A DNA stretch of 8,851 nt, from NCBI GenBank assembly GCA_017354065.1, contig JAFMRN010000085.1, forward strand, positions 1 to 8,851. The letters are read 5' to 3'. Shown here piece by piece: positions 1 to 6,591 of the stretch. A program made the position numbers and the translations under genes. Below the pieces are notes generated by a model. That model did not search any database. It was not told the DNA's origin and was given only the letters and a program-made list of their open reading frames with translations. Source of the stretch: Solirubrobacterales bacterium. Lineage in GTDB: Bacteria; Actinomycetota; Thermoleophilia; Solirubrobacterales; Solirubrobacteraceae. How positions within the stretch are numbered: the stretch's first letter is position 1; each line of letters starts with the position of its first letter.

Positions 1-17
1 CGGGCGGCGGCGCGGGC

Positions 18-842
18 CTACCTCCCGGCGCGACTGCTGAGCTGCGCGGTGGCTGCCCCCAGGCGCTCACCCAGCAGCCACGCTGTCCGCCGCGGCGAGA
101 AGCGCGCACGCCACGGGTTCGCGTACAAGCGGGGGTCATCGAACCACTCGCGCAGCAACGGGGTTCGTGGAGCCGCGCCGTTCAGGTACATCGCCATGCC
201 GGCGGCCTCGCGGTGTGCGCGGGTGAAGACCTCGGCGACCCGATCACGGCTGTGATCGTGGTCGACCACCAGGCCGGGGTCCAGCAAGGTGACGCCGCGG
301 TCGGCCAGCGCCCAGTAGCGACCCCACTCCTTGTCCTCGGCCCCCGGCAGGTCTTCACGGAAGTGGCGTTCGCGCCACAGCGCCGCGCGGAAGGCACCGG
401 CGACGTTGGAGTAGCCCCAGCGCGGATAACCGCGGGCCAGGAACGCGTCGTAGCTGACCGGCGCCAGCAGCGGTGAGGCGTCCGGCCAGTAGCGCTCGCC
501 GCTGGCACACGCGATCCGTGGGTCATCCAGCCACGCGGCGATCCGTGCAAGCCAGCCTGTGTCATGCACGTAGGCGTGCGCGGACAGCGCCACCAGCACG
601 CTGCCGTGCGCCACCGAGGCACCCAGGTTCAGCGCGCGCCCGAAGGTGAAGCGCGGCCTGGAGATCCGCACCACCTGCGCGCCGTGACGCCGCGCCACGG
701 CAGCGCTCGTGTCCTGGCTGTCGTTGTCCACGACTATCAGCTCGGGCGCCGCGCCGAGGCCCTGCTGGTAGTCGATCAAGGTCAGACAGCGGTCCAGTGC
801 CTCCGCCTCGTCCCGGACCCGCACTATCACGCTGATGCTCAC
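18..842 (-). CDS. Family 2 glycosyltransferase (GT-A fold)
   Basis: This 274-residue protein probably transfers a sugar from an activated donor to a cell-surface glycan or lipid acceptor in the cytoplasm; donor and acceptor cannot be told. The N-terminus has the GT2 pattern: a hydrophobic beta strand (ISVIVRVRDEA, residues 3-13), then the nucleotide-binding motif VVDNDSQD (37-44) and the segment FGRALNLGAS (67-76). Where most GT2 enzymes have DxD, this one reads SAHAY (87-91), a variant I recall from rhamnosyltransferase-like GT2 proteins. GAEDKEW (167-173) fits the usual ED catalytic-base motif. I see no transmembrane segment. The start is GTG, 17 nt after the dtd stop and without a strong ribosome-binding site, so translation may depend on readthrough from dtd. 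It is the last gene of the minus-strand GNAT-dtd-GT2 group; the stop is TAG at 20-18. Family assignment is firm, specificity unknown. Confidence 0.88.
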   Translation of the reverse strand: MSISVIVRVRDEAEALDRCLTLIDYQQGLGAAPELIVVDNDSQDTSAAVARRHGAQVVRISRPRFTFGRALNLGASVAHGSVLVALSAHAYVHDTGWLARIAAWLDDPRIACASGERYWPDASPLLAPVSYDAFLARGYPRWGYSNVAGAFRAALWRERHFREDLPGAEDKEWGRYWALADRGVTLLDPGLVVDHDHSRDRVAEVFTRAHREAAGMAMYLNGAAPRTPLLREWFDDPRLYANPWRARFSPRRTAWLLGERLGAATAQLSSRAGR

Positions 843-859
843 AGCGGAAACGCTATCGG

Positions 860-1276
860 TCAGCTCTCGAGCAGCAAGGTGACCGGGCCGTCGTTGAGCA
901 GGGCGATCTGCATATGCGCGCCGAAGACCCCGCGTTTGGCGTCGAGCTGGGCGCAGAAGCGCTCATAGATCGGTTCCGCGTGCTCGGCGGGAGCGGCGGC
1001 CCCGTAGCTGGGACGCGTGCCCTTGCGCGTGTCGCCATACAACGTGAACTGGCTGACGGCCAGCACCTCGCGATCGCCCAGCGGCTCGTTCATGCGACCC
1101 TCGGAGTCCGGGAAGATCCGCAGCTTCGCGACCTTGGCGGCCAGCTTCTCAGCGTCCGCGTCGGTGTCCGTGTGGGTGATCCCGACCAGTGCCAGCAAGC
1201 CCGGACCGATCTCTGAAACCAGCTGCTGATCAACGCTGACCGACGCGGTCTGAACCCGCTGGATCAGCGCCCTCAG
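860..1276 (-). CDS. dtd: D-aminoacyl-tRNA deacylase (DTD)
   Basis: The enzyme hydrolyses the ester bond of D-aminoacyl-tRNAs (and Gly-tRNAAla in this family), preventing D-amino acids from entering translation. The signature elements are present: SQFTLYGDT (residues 75-83) and the NDGPVTLLLE segment with the cross-subunit Gly-Pro pair (128-137). The start needs care. A TTG at 1198 would give only 112 residues and lose the conserved first strand. Reading upstream in frame gives RALIQRVQTASVSVD, the normal DTD N-terminus, and the codon exactly at the initiator position is CTG (1276-1274). GGAG lies 8 nt upstream. This CTG overlaps the GNAT stop as CTGA, as in coupled ATGA junctions. The result is 138 residues, close to the usual length of about 145, with a short C-terminus. 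Function is near certain; the CTG start is an inference from homology, ribosome-binding site and overlap. Confidence 0.93.
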   Translation of the reverse strand: MRALIQRVQTASVSVDQQLVSEIGPGLLALVGITHTDTDADAEKLAAKVAKLRIFPDSEGRMNEPLGDREVLAVSQFTLYGDTRKGTRPSYGAAAPAEHAEPIYERFCAQLDAKRGVFGAHMQIALLNDGPVTLLLES

Positions 1277-1716
1277 AGAACCTTCTCCATCGCCAGGTGG
1301 CGAATCCCGGCCTCAGTGAACTCCTGCCCGCGCGCCACATAACCGGCCTGGTCATACAGCGACCTGGCATACGTCTGGGCGTGCAGCACAATGCGATTCG
1401 CGCCGCCCGCGAGCGTCGCCCGGTCAGCCGCCTCCAGTAGCGCACGGGCGATCCCCTGCCGGCGTGCCGGGCGCGCGACTGCGAGCCGCGTGAACTGCAC
1501 GGTTCGGCCCACGAACACGAGCCGGCAGGTCGCCAACAGCTCCCCGTCGCGCACGGCGATCAGGTGCATCGCGTCGTGATCACGCCCGTCCCGCTCCTCC
1601 CGGCGCGGCACGCCCTGCTCCTTGCAGAACACCTCATAGCGGAGCTCCATGGCCGCGATCAGCTCCTGGCGCGTACGCGTAGGGCGGATTTCGTAAGTCG
1701 GTGTGGTGGATGCCAC
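1273..1716 (-). CDS. GNAT-family N-acetyltransferase, ElaA-like
   Basis: This 147-residue GCN5-related acetyltransferase is predicted to move an acetyl group from acetyl-CoA to an amine; the substrate is unknown. The acetyl-CoA loop (motif A) is visible as LAVARPARRQGIARALL (residues 78-94), matching R/Q-x-x-G-x-G/A. The N-terminal helix pattern LRYEVFCKEQGVP (25-37), the acid-rich ERDGRDHDAMHLIAV (41-55) and the ending YDQAGYVARGQEFTEAGI (121-138) resemble the ElaA/YjcF branch (COG2153). It starts at GTG 1716 with no good Shine-Dalgarno sequence. It appears to be the first gene of the group and ends in TGA inside the CTG start of dtd, so the two are likely translationally coupled. The GGAG of its codons near the end (MEKVL) probably also serves as the dtd ribosome-binding site. 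Confidence 0.9.
   Translation of the reverse strand: MASTTPTYEIRPTRTRQELIAAMELRYEVFCKEQGVPRREERDGRDHDAMHLIAVRDGELLATCRLVFVGRTVQFTRLAVARPARRQGIARALLEAADRATLAGGANRIVLHAQTYARSLYDQAGYVARGQEFTEAGIRHLAMEKVL
1285..1288 (-). promoter_or_regulatory. Ribosome-binding site deciding the dtd start
   Basis: On the minus strand GGAG, followed by AAGG, lies 8 nt before the CTG at 1276-1274 and inside the last codons of the GNAT gene. No comparable site serves the downstream TTG at 1198. It supports initiation at CTG. Confidence 0.6.
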
Positions 1717-1756
1717 GGATTAGAGCTTGCCATACGTTCCGTCTGCTTAAATGCCC

Positions 1757-1762
1757 ATTATC
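1757..1762 (-). promoter_or_regulatory. Candidate -10 box for the GNAT-dtd-GT2 operon
   Basis: GATAAT on the minus strand matches 5 of 6 bases of the TATAAT consensus. It would start transcription about 30 nt before the GTG at 1716. No convincing -35 hexamer sits 16-18 nt upstream, so this is a weak prediction resting on one box and its position. Confidence 0.28.
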
Positions 1763-1845
1763 TTCTCCGTCGGCACGGCGAGGGGCCTGCTTACGGATTA
1801 CGAACGAAGCATCCTCGCCCCAGGCCGTTGACGGAGCCGTTGTCC

Positions 1846-1870
1846 GAGTCGCATCGCGTGTTTGCGACTC
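1846..1870 (+). repeat. Perfect 8-bp inverted repeat upstream of the helicase gene
   Basis: GAGTCGCA (1846-1853) and TGCGACTC (1863-1870) are exact reverse complements separated by 9 nt (TCGCGTGTT). The hairpin ends 27 nt before the ATG at 1898. It may be an RNA hairpin in the 5' leader or a dimeric repressor site; no T-run follows, so it is not an intrinsic terminator. A TTG start at 1862 would lie inside the second arm, which argues for the ATG. Confidence 0.55.
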
Positions 1871-1897
1871 CTGCGTTTAGAGAGACGTTTCAAATTT

Positions 1898-4800
1898 ATG
1901 GCTGATGCCAGGCCGTTCCCTTCTGCGGCGGCAATTAAGCGCGCCGAGAAGCTCACCCGCGAAACCTTCGTTCAACGCGGCGAGACCGCCGAAGAGGCGC
2001 TCGCTGAGGGCACCGCCCGTCGCCGCGCCCTTGACGCTGCTCTGGAAGAGGTAGACCAGGGCCTCACGTTCCCGTCACTGGAATGGCGGCGCGAGTACTC
2101 GCTGCTCTTGGGGCTCGAGCGCACCCTGTCCGAGGACGAGCCGAAGCTCGCTGACGGCACGCTGTTGAACCCCCACCAGGTGGATGCGCTGTCCGGGACG
2201 CTGACCGCGCTGCTGGCCCAGATCGCGCTGTCCCCGGCCGCCAAGCCGGCCTCTGGCAACGGGAAATCCGGAACCGCATCTGCGGCCAACGGAAAAGCCT
2301 CTTCCGCAAGCGCGAAACCCAAGTCAAGCAACGGGAAATCCTCCGCATCCAGCACAAAGGCCGCGGCCGTGGAGGCCGCCGAACCGGCAGCCACGGCCAC
2401 TGAGGACGCTGACGAGTCAGATCCCTGGGAGGAGCCCGATGAGGCCCCCGAGGTGATCGAGACCCCCGAGGACCTGGAAGCCCTGGCCGAGTTGGACGCG
2501 CCCGAGCCCGATGATGAGGAGCCCTGGGACTACAGCGAGGAAGACGCCGCGATCGACCCTGACGCGGTCGTCGACGTCGAGGATCCGGGCGCGGACCGTC
2601 GCTTCTGGTTCGAGCACGCCACGGGGGCCGGCAAGACCGTCGCCGCAATGGGCTTCGTCGAGGCATCCAGGACCGGCGGCGTCTTGATCCTGACCCACCG
2701 CCGCAACCTCGTTGACCAGTTCATCGGCGAAATCAAGACGCGCGGTTACAAGGATCGGCTGTGCAAGCCGCTGCTGATCGGCGAGGACTCCTCCAACGGC
2801 CCGGTCACGGTCGAGACCTACCAGTGGTTCGTGCGCAACGCCGGGAAGATCTCCGACGCATACGCCGTGGTGATCTGCGATGAGGCCCACACCGCGCTGG
2901 GTGAGAAGACCTCGACCCAGATCCGCAAGTGGAAGGAGCCCGTATTCATCGGGATGACCGCCACCGGCGCGCTGATCGCCCGCCACGTCACGGATCTGTT
3001 CCCCACCCAGACCTCGCGCTTCGACCTGGCCCAGGCCGCGCGCCGCGGCGTGATCGCCCCGCTGCGCTGCATCCGTATCCCGCCGGGGCCGGGCGTGCGC
3101 ACCATCGCCAAGGTCCCCTTGCGCCGGGGCGAGGTGGACACTGAGTTCGATCAGGAGATGCTGGCGGAGATCCTTGACCAGACTCCGTTCAACCTGGCGA
3201 TAGCCGACCTGTATAAAACCCGTTTCAACGGGCTGCCGGGCGTGGTTTACGCGGCCGGTGTCAAGCACGCCTACAACGTCGCGGAATCGTTCCGCGAGCT
3301 CGACATCAAGGCCCAGGCGGTCTCAGGAGAGACACCGAAACGCGAGCTGGCGCGGATCCTGGCGGACTACGAGTCGGGCAAGATCGACGTGCTAGTAAAC
3401 GCCCAGCTGCTGGCGGAAGGCTGGAACTCCCCGCGCGCGACCGTGTGCATGCATCTGGCCCCGACCGCGTCCAAGCGCATCTATCAGCAGCGCGTGGGTC
3501 GCGTAACGCGGCGCCAGCCCGGCAAAGAGGCCGGGATCGTCGTGGACTTCGTCCACCCCGCCACCAAGCACGATGACCCGGTCGTGACCCTGCACTCGCT
3601 GCTTGACCGCGACGTCTACCGCGGCGGCGCGATCGTCGTCGGCCCGGTCAGGCGCGGACGCGGACGCAGGATCCGCGTTGAGCGCCGAGTGCTGCCTGTG
3701 ACCCCCCAGGAGGACCGGCGGGCCGAGGTCTTCGAGCGTGAGCTGTGGCGGATCGCCGTCGAGCACCTGGACTACGGTGAACAGCACGTGTGGGCCGCGC
3801 TGGCCGGCGCGCGCGTGCAGCCCAACGGCTGGCGGCGCGCCAAGGCGATGCTCCACTTCGACCGCCAGGGTGAGCTGCGCCGTCGCTTCCTGATCACCGC
3901 GCTGCAGCGCAACCGCTCCAGCCAGCTGCGTCTACGGGCACTGCAGGAGATCGCCGCACAGCGTGACGCCGAGGCGTTTGACACCGCCGTCGACATCATG
4001 GGCGGCTGGCCGCGCGATGAGCGCCGTGAGGGCGTGAAGATCATGCTGCTGGCCCTTGCGGAGCGCCGCATCGGCCGCCGCGACCAGGCTAACGCCTGGA
4101 TCTGGCGGATGGCCGAGTACACCCGTGAGGTGCATGAGGAGTACGCGGTGCAGCGCTGGCCTGAGACCAAGCGGCTGCTGGGCCTGCTTGTCAACTCATC
4201 CGGCTCCGCGCACGCCCGCAACGCCCGCCGGCTCGTGCACGCGACCCGTACCCAGGACCGCCGGCTGTCCGCCGCGCTGCTGGCGGCCGCTTTGGCACAT
4301 ACGCCGGAGGCTGAGGAGGCCCTGCGCGGCGCGCGCACACGCATGGCCCGGAAACCCGCCGCGCTTGCGCGTGAGCTGCTGCGCAACTTCCCCAAGGGCA
4401 AGAAGTCCAAGCGCCGCCGCTCCAAGTCCGCGTCCAAGAACGGTCAGCAGGCCGCCGATAAGACCCCCGTGGCGGTGCAGGACAGCGACACGCCCGAGAC
4501 GGGAGCTGAGGAGACCAACGCATCCCAGCCGGCCGCAGAGACCCCCAACAGCGATGAGGCCAAGACCGAGCAGAACGACGCCAAGCAGGAAAAGCCGAAG
4601 GCCAAGAGCGGCGGCAAGGGCGGTAGCACCAAGGCCAAGGCAAGCGGTACGAGCGACAAGGCCAAGAGCGGCGGGACAGACCCCGCGAAGACCAAGTCCG
4701 ACAGCGATGACGAGTCCACGTCCGCTGAGACCAAGCCGGCCAAGCCGAGAGCCAGGAGATCCCGGCCGCGGCCCGCCAAGCCCGCACAGAAGCCCGACTC

Positions 4801-4918
4801 GGCGGACACCGGCGGCGAGCCCAAGAGCGACACGTCCAGCGGCCAGCTGGATCTCGCGGACCAGCAACAGGACAGCTCCTACTCAGCTGGCAGCGCGGTA
4901 GACGCCGACGCCGCCTGA
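1898..4918 (+). CDS. Large SF2 DEAH helicase (RadD/SSL2-like) with low-complexity insertion and tail
   Basis: This 1006-residue protein is an ATP-driven nucleic-acid helicase or translocase. Motifs in order are: Q motif LNPHQ (90-94), Walker A ATGAGKT (241-247), Ia LTHRR (265-269), DEAH (328-331), TAT (354-356), motif V AEGWNSP (506-512) and motif VI QQRVGRVTR (530-538). The RecA2 part resembles RadD/YejH and COG1061 proteins. Between Q motif and Walker A, normally 20-30 residues apart, lies about 120 residues of low complexity: first Ala/Ser/Lys/Gly with three NGK repeats, then residues 169-233 with 31 Asp/Glu and no Lys/Arg. After the core comes an Arg-rich, probably helical region (about 600-830), then a Lys/Ser/Ala/Asp/Pro tail to the end. 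ATG 1898 is preferred over in-frame TTG 1862, which lies in a hairpin and adds an unlike 12-residue extension; the ribosome-binding site is weak for both. The gene stands alone on the plus strand. A role in DNA repair is inferred from RadD only. Confidence 0.9.
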   Translation: MADARPFPSAAAIKRAEKLTRETFVQRGETAEEALAEGTARRRALDAALEEVDQGLTFPSLEWRREYSLLLGLERTLSEDEPKLADGTLLNPHQVDALSGTLTALLAQIALSPAAKPASGNGKSGTASAANGKASSASAKPKSSNGKSSASSTKAAAVEAAEPAATATEDADESDPWEEPDEAPEVIETPEDLEALAELDAPEPDDEEPWDYSEEDAAIDPDAVVDVEDPGADRRFWFEHATGAGKTVAAMGFVEASRTGGVLILTHRRNLVDQFIGEIKTRGYKDRLCKPLLIGEDSSNGPVTVETYQWFVRNAGKISDAYAVVICDEAHTALGEKTSTQIRKWKEPVFIGMTATGALIARHVTDLFPTQTSRFDLAQAARRGVIAPLRCIRIPPGPGVRTIAKVPLRRGEVDTEFDQEMLAEILDQTPFNLAIADLYKTRFNGLPGVVYAAGVKHAYNVAESFRELDIKAQAVSGETPKRELARILADYESGKIDVLVNAQLLAEGWNSPRATVCMHLAPTASKRIYQQRVGRVTRRQPGKEAGIVVDFVHPATKHDDPVVTLHSLLDRDVYRGGAIVVGPVRRGRGRRIRVERRVLPVTPQEDRRAEVFERELWRIAVEHLDYGEQHVWAALAGARVQPNGWRRAKAMLHFDRQGELRRRFLITALQRNRSSQLRLRALQEIAAQRDAEAFDTAVDIMGGWPRDERREGVKIMLLALAERRIGRRDQANAWIWRMAEYTREVHEEYAVQRWPETKRLLGLLVNSSGSAHARNARRLVHATRTQDRRLSAALLAAALAHTPEAEEALRGARTRMARKPAALARELLRNFPKGKKSKRRRSKSASKNGQQAADKTPVAVQDSDTPETGAEETNASQPAAETPNSDEAKTEQNDAKQEKPKAKSGGKGGSTKAKASGTSDKAKSGGTDPAKTKSDSDDESTSAETKPAKPRARRSRPRPAKPAQKPDSADTGGEPKSDTSSGQLDLADQQQDSSYSAGSAVDADAA
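2256..2341 (+). repeat. 14-bp direct repeat in the helicase insertion
   Basis: GCAACGGGAAATCC occurs at 2256-2269 and again at 2328-2341, exactly 72 bp (24 codons) apart and in frame. Both copies encode the NGKS motif of the low-complexity linker; a diverged third copy (NGKA) lies between them. This suggests growth by in-frame duplication. Confidence 0.75.
4598..4674 (+). repeat. 17-bp direct repeat in the helicase tail
   Basis: AAGGCCAAGAGCGGCGG is present at 4598-4614 and 4658-4674, 60 bp (20 codons) apart, both coding KAKSGG in the Lys-rich C-terminal tail. AAGGCCAAGG at 4631 is a partial relative. It indicates in-frame expansion of the disordered tail. Confidence 0.75.
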
Positions 4919-4923
4919 GCGCG

Positions 4924-5619
4924 CTAATCGAGGTTCAAATGGACCTCACCTGCATCCAGCGCCGCGATGCAGCGCTGGGTCTCGACCAGCAGGCGTCCCT
5001 CATCATCGATGTCGGCGACCACCCCCTGCCCGTCGGCCCAGCTGACGCTCCGGCGGCGCAGCGCGTTGCGCTGTCGTACCGCCGCCAACACATCAGCCCG
5101 GTTCGCCGACGTCCAGACGCTGAGCGCGTCCAGCAGCTTTGTGAGCACCGCTTCCAGCTCTGACTTGTCCCGCCCGAGACTCGTGGCGCTCGTCCTCAGT
5201 TCCGGCGGGAACTGGTCCTGGGAGATTGCGACGTTCAGGCCGATTCCCAGCACCGCCCAGCGTTCCTGGGGCCTGCCCTCAACCAGGATCCCGGCGACCT
5301 TCTTGCCCTCCAGCCATACGTCGTTGGGCCACTTGATCAGGACCTCCTGGTCGGGCCTGAAGTGCGCCGCGGTGTCGGCCACGGCCGCGCCGGCCGCCAG
5401 CGACAACAGTGGGTAGGGATCGCGCAGTAGAACCGACATCAGCAGACCGGTGCCGGCCGGCGCGCTCCAGGCCCGGCCTTGTCGTCCCCTTCCTGCGGAC
5501 TGCTCGGCGGCTGTTACGAGCGTTCCGTGCGGTGCGCCTTGCTCCGCGAGCTCACGTGCGTGCCGGTTGGTCGAGTCGACTTTGCGGTGGTGAATTCGCG
5601 GGGTCCCAAGCGTGGTCAT
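4924..5619 (-). CDS. birA: Biotin-[acetyl-CoA-carboxylase] ligase, class I (no HTH domain)
   Basis: The enzyme activates biotin with ATP to biotinyl-5'-AMP and attaches it to the lysine of biotin carboxyl carrier domains (acetyl-CoA and related carboxylases). In ATG numbering: DSTN (15-18), the adenylate-binding loop GRGRQGR (43-49), KWPND (96-100), the catalytic-lysine segment KKVAGILVEG (106-115) and GIGLNV (125-130). A short C-terminal SH3-like domain follows (about 186-231). At 231 residues it begins directly with the catalytic domain and lacks the helix-turn-helix of E. coli BirA, so it should not act as a repressor. GTG (5622) and ATG (5619) are adjacent start candidates; AGGA at 5630-5627 lies 7 nt from the ATG and 4 nt from the GTG, so ATG is favoured. 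It follows the DUF62 gene after about 35 nt, suggesting cotranscription, and ends 5 nt from the convergent helicase stop. Confidence 0.95.
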   Translation of the reverse strand: MTTLGTPRIHHRKVDSTNRHARELAEQGAPHGTLVTAAEQSAGRGRQGRAWSAPAGTGLLMSVLLRDPYPLLSLAAGAAVADTAAHFRPDQEVLIKWPNDVWLEGKKVAGILVEGRPQERWAVLGIGLNVAISQDQFPPELRTSATSLGRDKSELEAVLTKLLDALSVWTSANRADVLAAVRQRNALRRRSVSWADGQGVVADIDDEGRLLVETQRCIAALDAGEVHLNLD

Positions 5620-5656
5620 CACGCAATCCTAAGCGCCGGGCGGCCGTGCCCCGAGG

Positions 5657-6481
5657 TCAGTTGTTGATGGTGAGCCGGTCCCCCGCTCCCACGCCGAGCC
5701 GCTCAGCGGCGTTGCCCTGGTTGACGGCCAGCGCCAGGCGGCCGGTGGAGTCCACGTGCAGCAGCAGCCGCCCTACGCCCACGTCCGCGAAGGTCTTGCC
5801 AAAGCGCGCCGCGTGGGTGCCGACCATCACGGCGCCTCCTGGTTCGAGCCCTGCGCGTTCCGCATCCGCAGGCATCGCTAGGAGCGCAAGGTTCCCGAAC
5901 CGATCGACGGCGGTCACGGTCGCGGTCAGACGGCGGTCCTCGACCTCCGGGTTCGGCAGCTCGAGTGACACTAGTGCGCCGGGGTCAAACGGCGTACCGG
6001 CTTCGCTGAGCAGGTTCCCCGCCGCGAGTGACGCCGCAACCGGCACGAACACGTCACGCCCGTGGAAGGTTGGTGAGACCGGGGAGAGACGCCACTGCGA
6101 TGCGGAGATGTCATACGCCGACTTCACTCCCCCCGCCGCGTTCGCCGCCAGCATCAGGACGCCGTTGTCGGGACCGATCAGCGTATGTCCGTTCTCGCAG
6201 AGCAGTGCCACCGCGCGCCGCTCGGTTCCGACGTCCGGGTCGACGACGGCCACGTGAATCGCTTGGGGCAGGTAGGGCAACGCGTCCAGCAGGGCCAGCG
6301 CCCCCGCTGTGACGTCCCCTGGCGCGACCGCGTGGGTCACGTCGAGCACCCGCGCGTTTGCGCAGATCCGGCCGATCAGCGCGTGCAATACGCCCACGTA
6401 TATGCCATCGGTCCCGTAGTCGGTCAACAACGTGATCAGCGGGCCTGGCTCGGTGTCACGACGAAATGAGAACGACGGCAT
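5657..6481 (-). CDS. S-adenosyl-L-methionine hydroxide adenosyltransferase (DUF62/COG1912)
   Basis: Proteins of this family cleave SAM with water (hydroxide) to adenosine and L-methionine; relatives are SAM-dependent fluorinases and chlorinases. The 274-residue sequence has ITLLTDYGTDGIYVG (16-30), DVTHAVAPGDVTAGAL (47-62), VVDPDVGTERR (79-89), LIGPDNGVL (101-109), TFHGRDVFVPVAA (138-150) and VDRFGNLALL (192-201). Asp81, Arg88 and His140 have the same spacing as the water-activating Asp68-Arg75-His127 triad I recall from the archaeal enzyme, favouring hydrolase over halogenase. The usual VDPGVGT reads VDPDVGT here. The 23-residue insertion loop described for fluorinases is not evident. ATG 6481 has GAGG 8 nt upstream (6493-6490). 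It precedes birA in the same direction, and shared transcription is likely. Why cells hydrolyse SAM remains poorly understood; a role in SAM homeostasis is inference. Confidence 0.92.
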   Translation of the reverse strand: MPSFSFRRDTEPGPLITLLTDYGTDGIYVGVLHALIGRICANARVLDVTHAVAPGDVTAGALALLDALPYLPQAIHVAVVDPDVGTERRAVALLCENGHTLIGPDNGVLMLAANAAGGVKSAYDISASQWRLSPVSPTFHGRDVFVPVAASLAAGNLLSEAGTPFDPGALVSLELPNPEVEDRRLTATVTAVDRFGNLALLAMPADAERAGLEPGGAVMVGTHAARFGKTFADVGVGRLLLHVDSTGRLALAVNQGNAAERLGVGAGDRLTINN

Positions 6482-6506
6482 CAGAAATACCTCGCGTCAA
6501 AGGGCT

Positions 6507-6558
6507 TCCCGGTCGCGCGGGATCTTGACAGGCGCGCGCACATCGCGTTCCCACGCGA
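6507..6558 (-). promoter_or_regulatory. Leader with two short hairpins before the DUF62 gene
   Basis: The 110-nt gap between the propeller gene and the DUF62 gene holds two perfect small inverted repeats. One is a 6-bp stem closed by GGGA on the minus strand (6558-6543), a GNRA-type tetraloop. The other is a 5-bp TCCCG/CGGGA stem with a 6-nt loop (6522-6507). Neither is followed by a T-tract, so neither is a standard terminator. Their function is unknown, and short GC hairpins are expected by chance in such DNA. Confidence 0.25.
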
Positions 6559-6591
6559 CACGCGCCCGACGTGTAAAAGGCCTGGGCGCCG

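Noticed and set aside
1862..1897. TTG start at 1862 for the helicase
   Set aside because: The codon lies inside the second arm of a perfect hairpin, and the added 12 residues (MRLLRLERRFKF) do not look like part of the domain.
2417..3268. 283-codon minus-strand frame opposite the helicase core
   Set aside because: It is antisense to conserved helicase motifs and is explained by high G+C codon bias.
4191..4901. Several long frames inside the helicase tail on both strands
   Set aside because: They are compositional shadows of the Lys/Ala/Ser-rich coding frame: Arg- or Leu-rich with no domain.
5657..6481. SAM-dependent fluorinase or chlorinase
   Set aside because: The Asp-Arg-His water-activating triad is intact and no halogenase loop is evident, so hydrolase is the better call.
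6507..6591. Intrinsic terminator for the propeller gene
   Set aside because: Hairpins are present in the gap but none is followed by a T-run; the only TTTT (near 6576) lacks a good stem before it.
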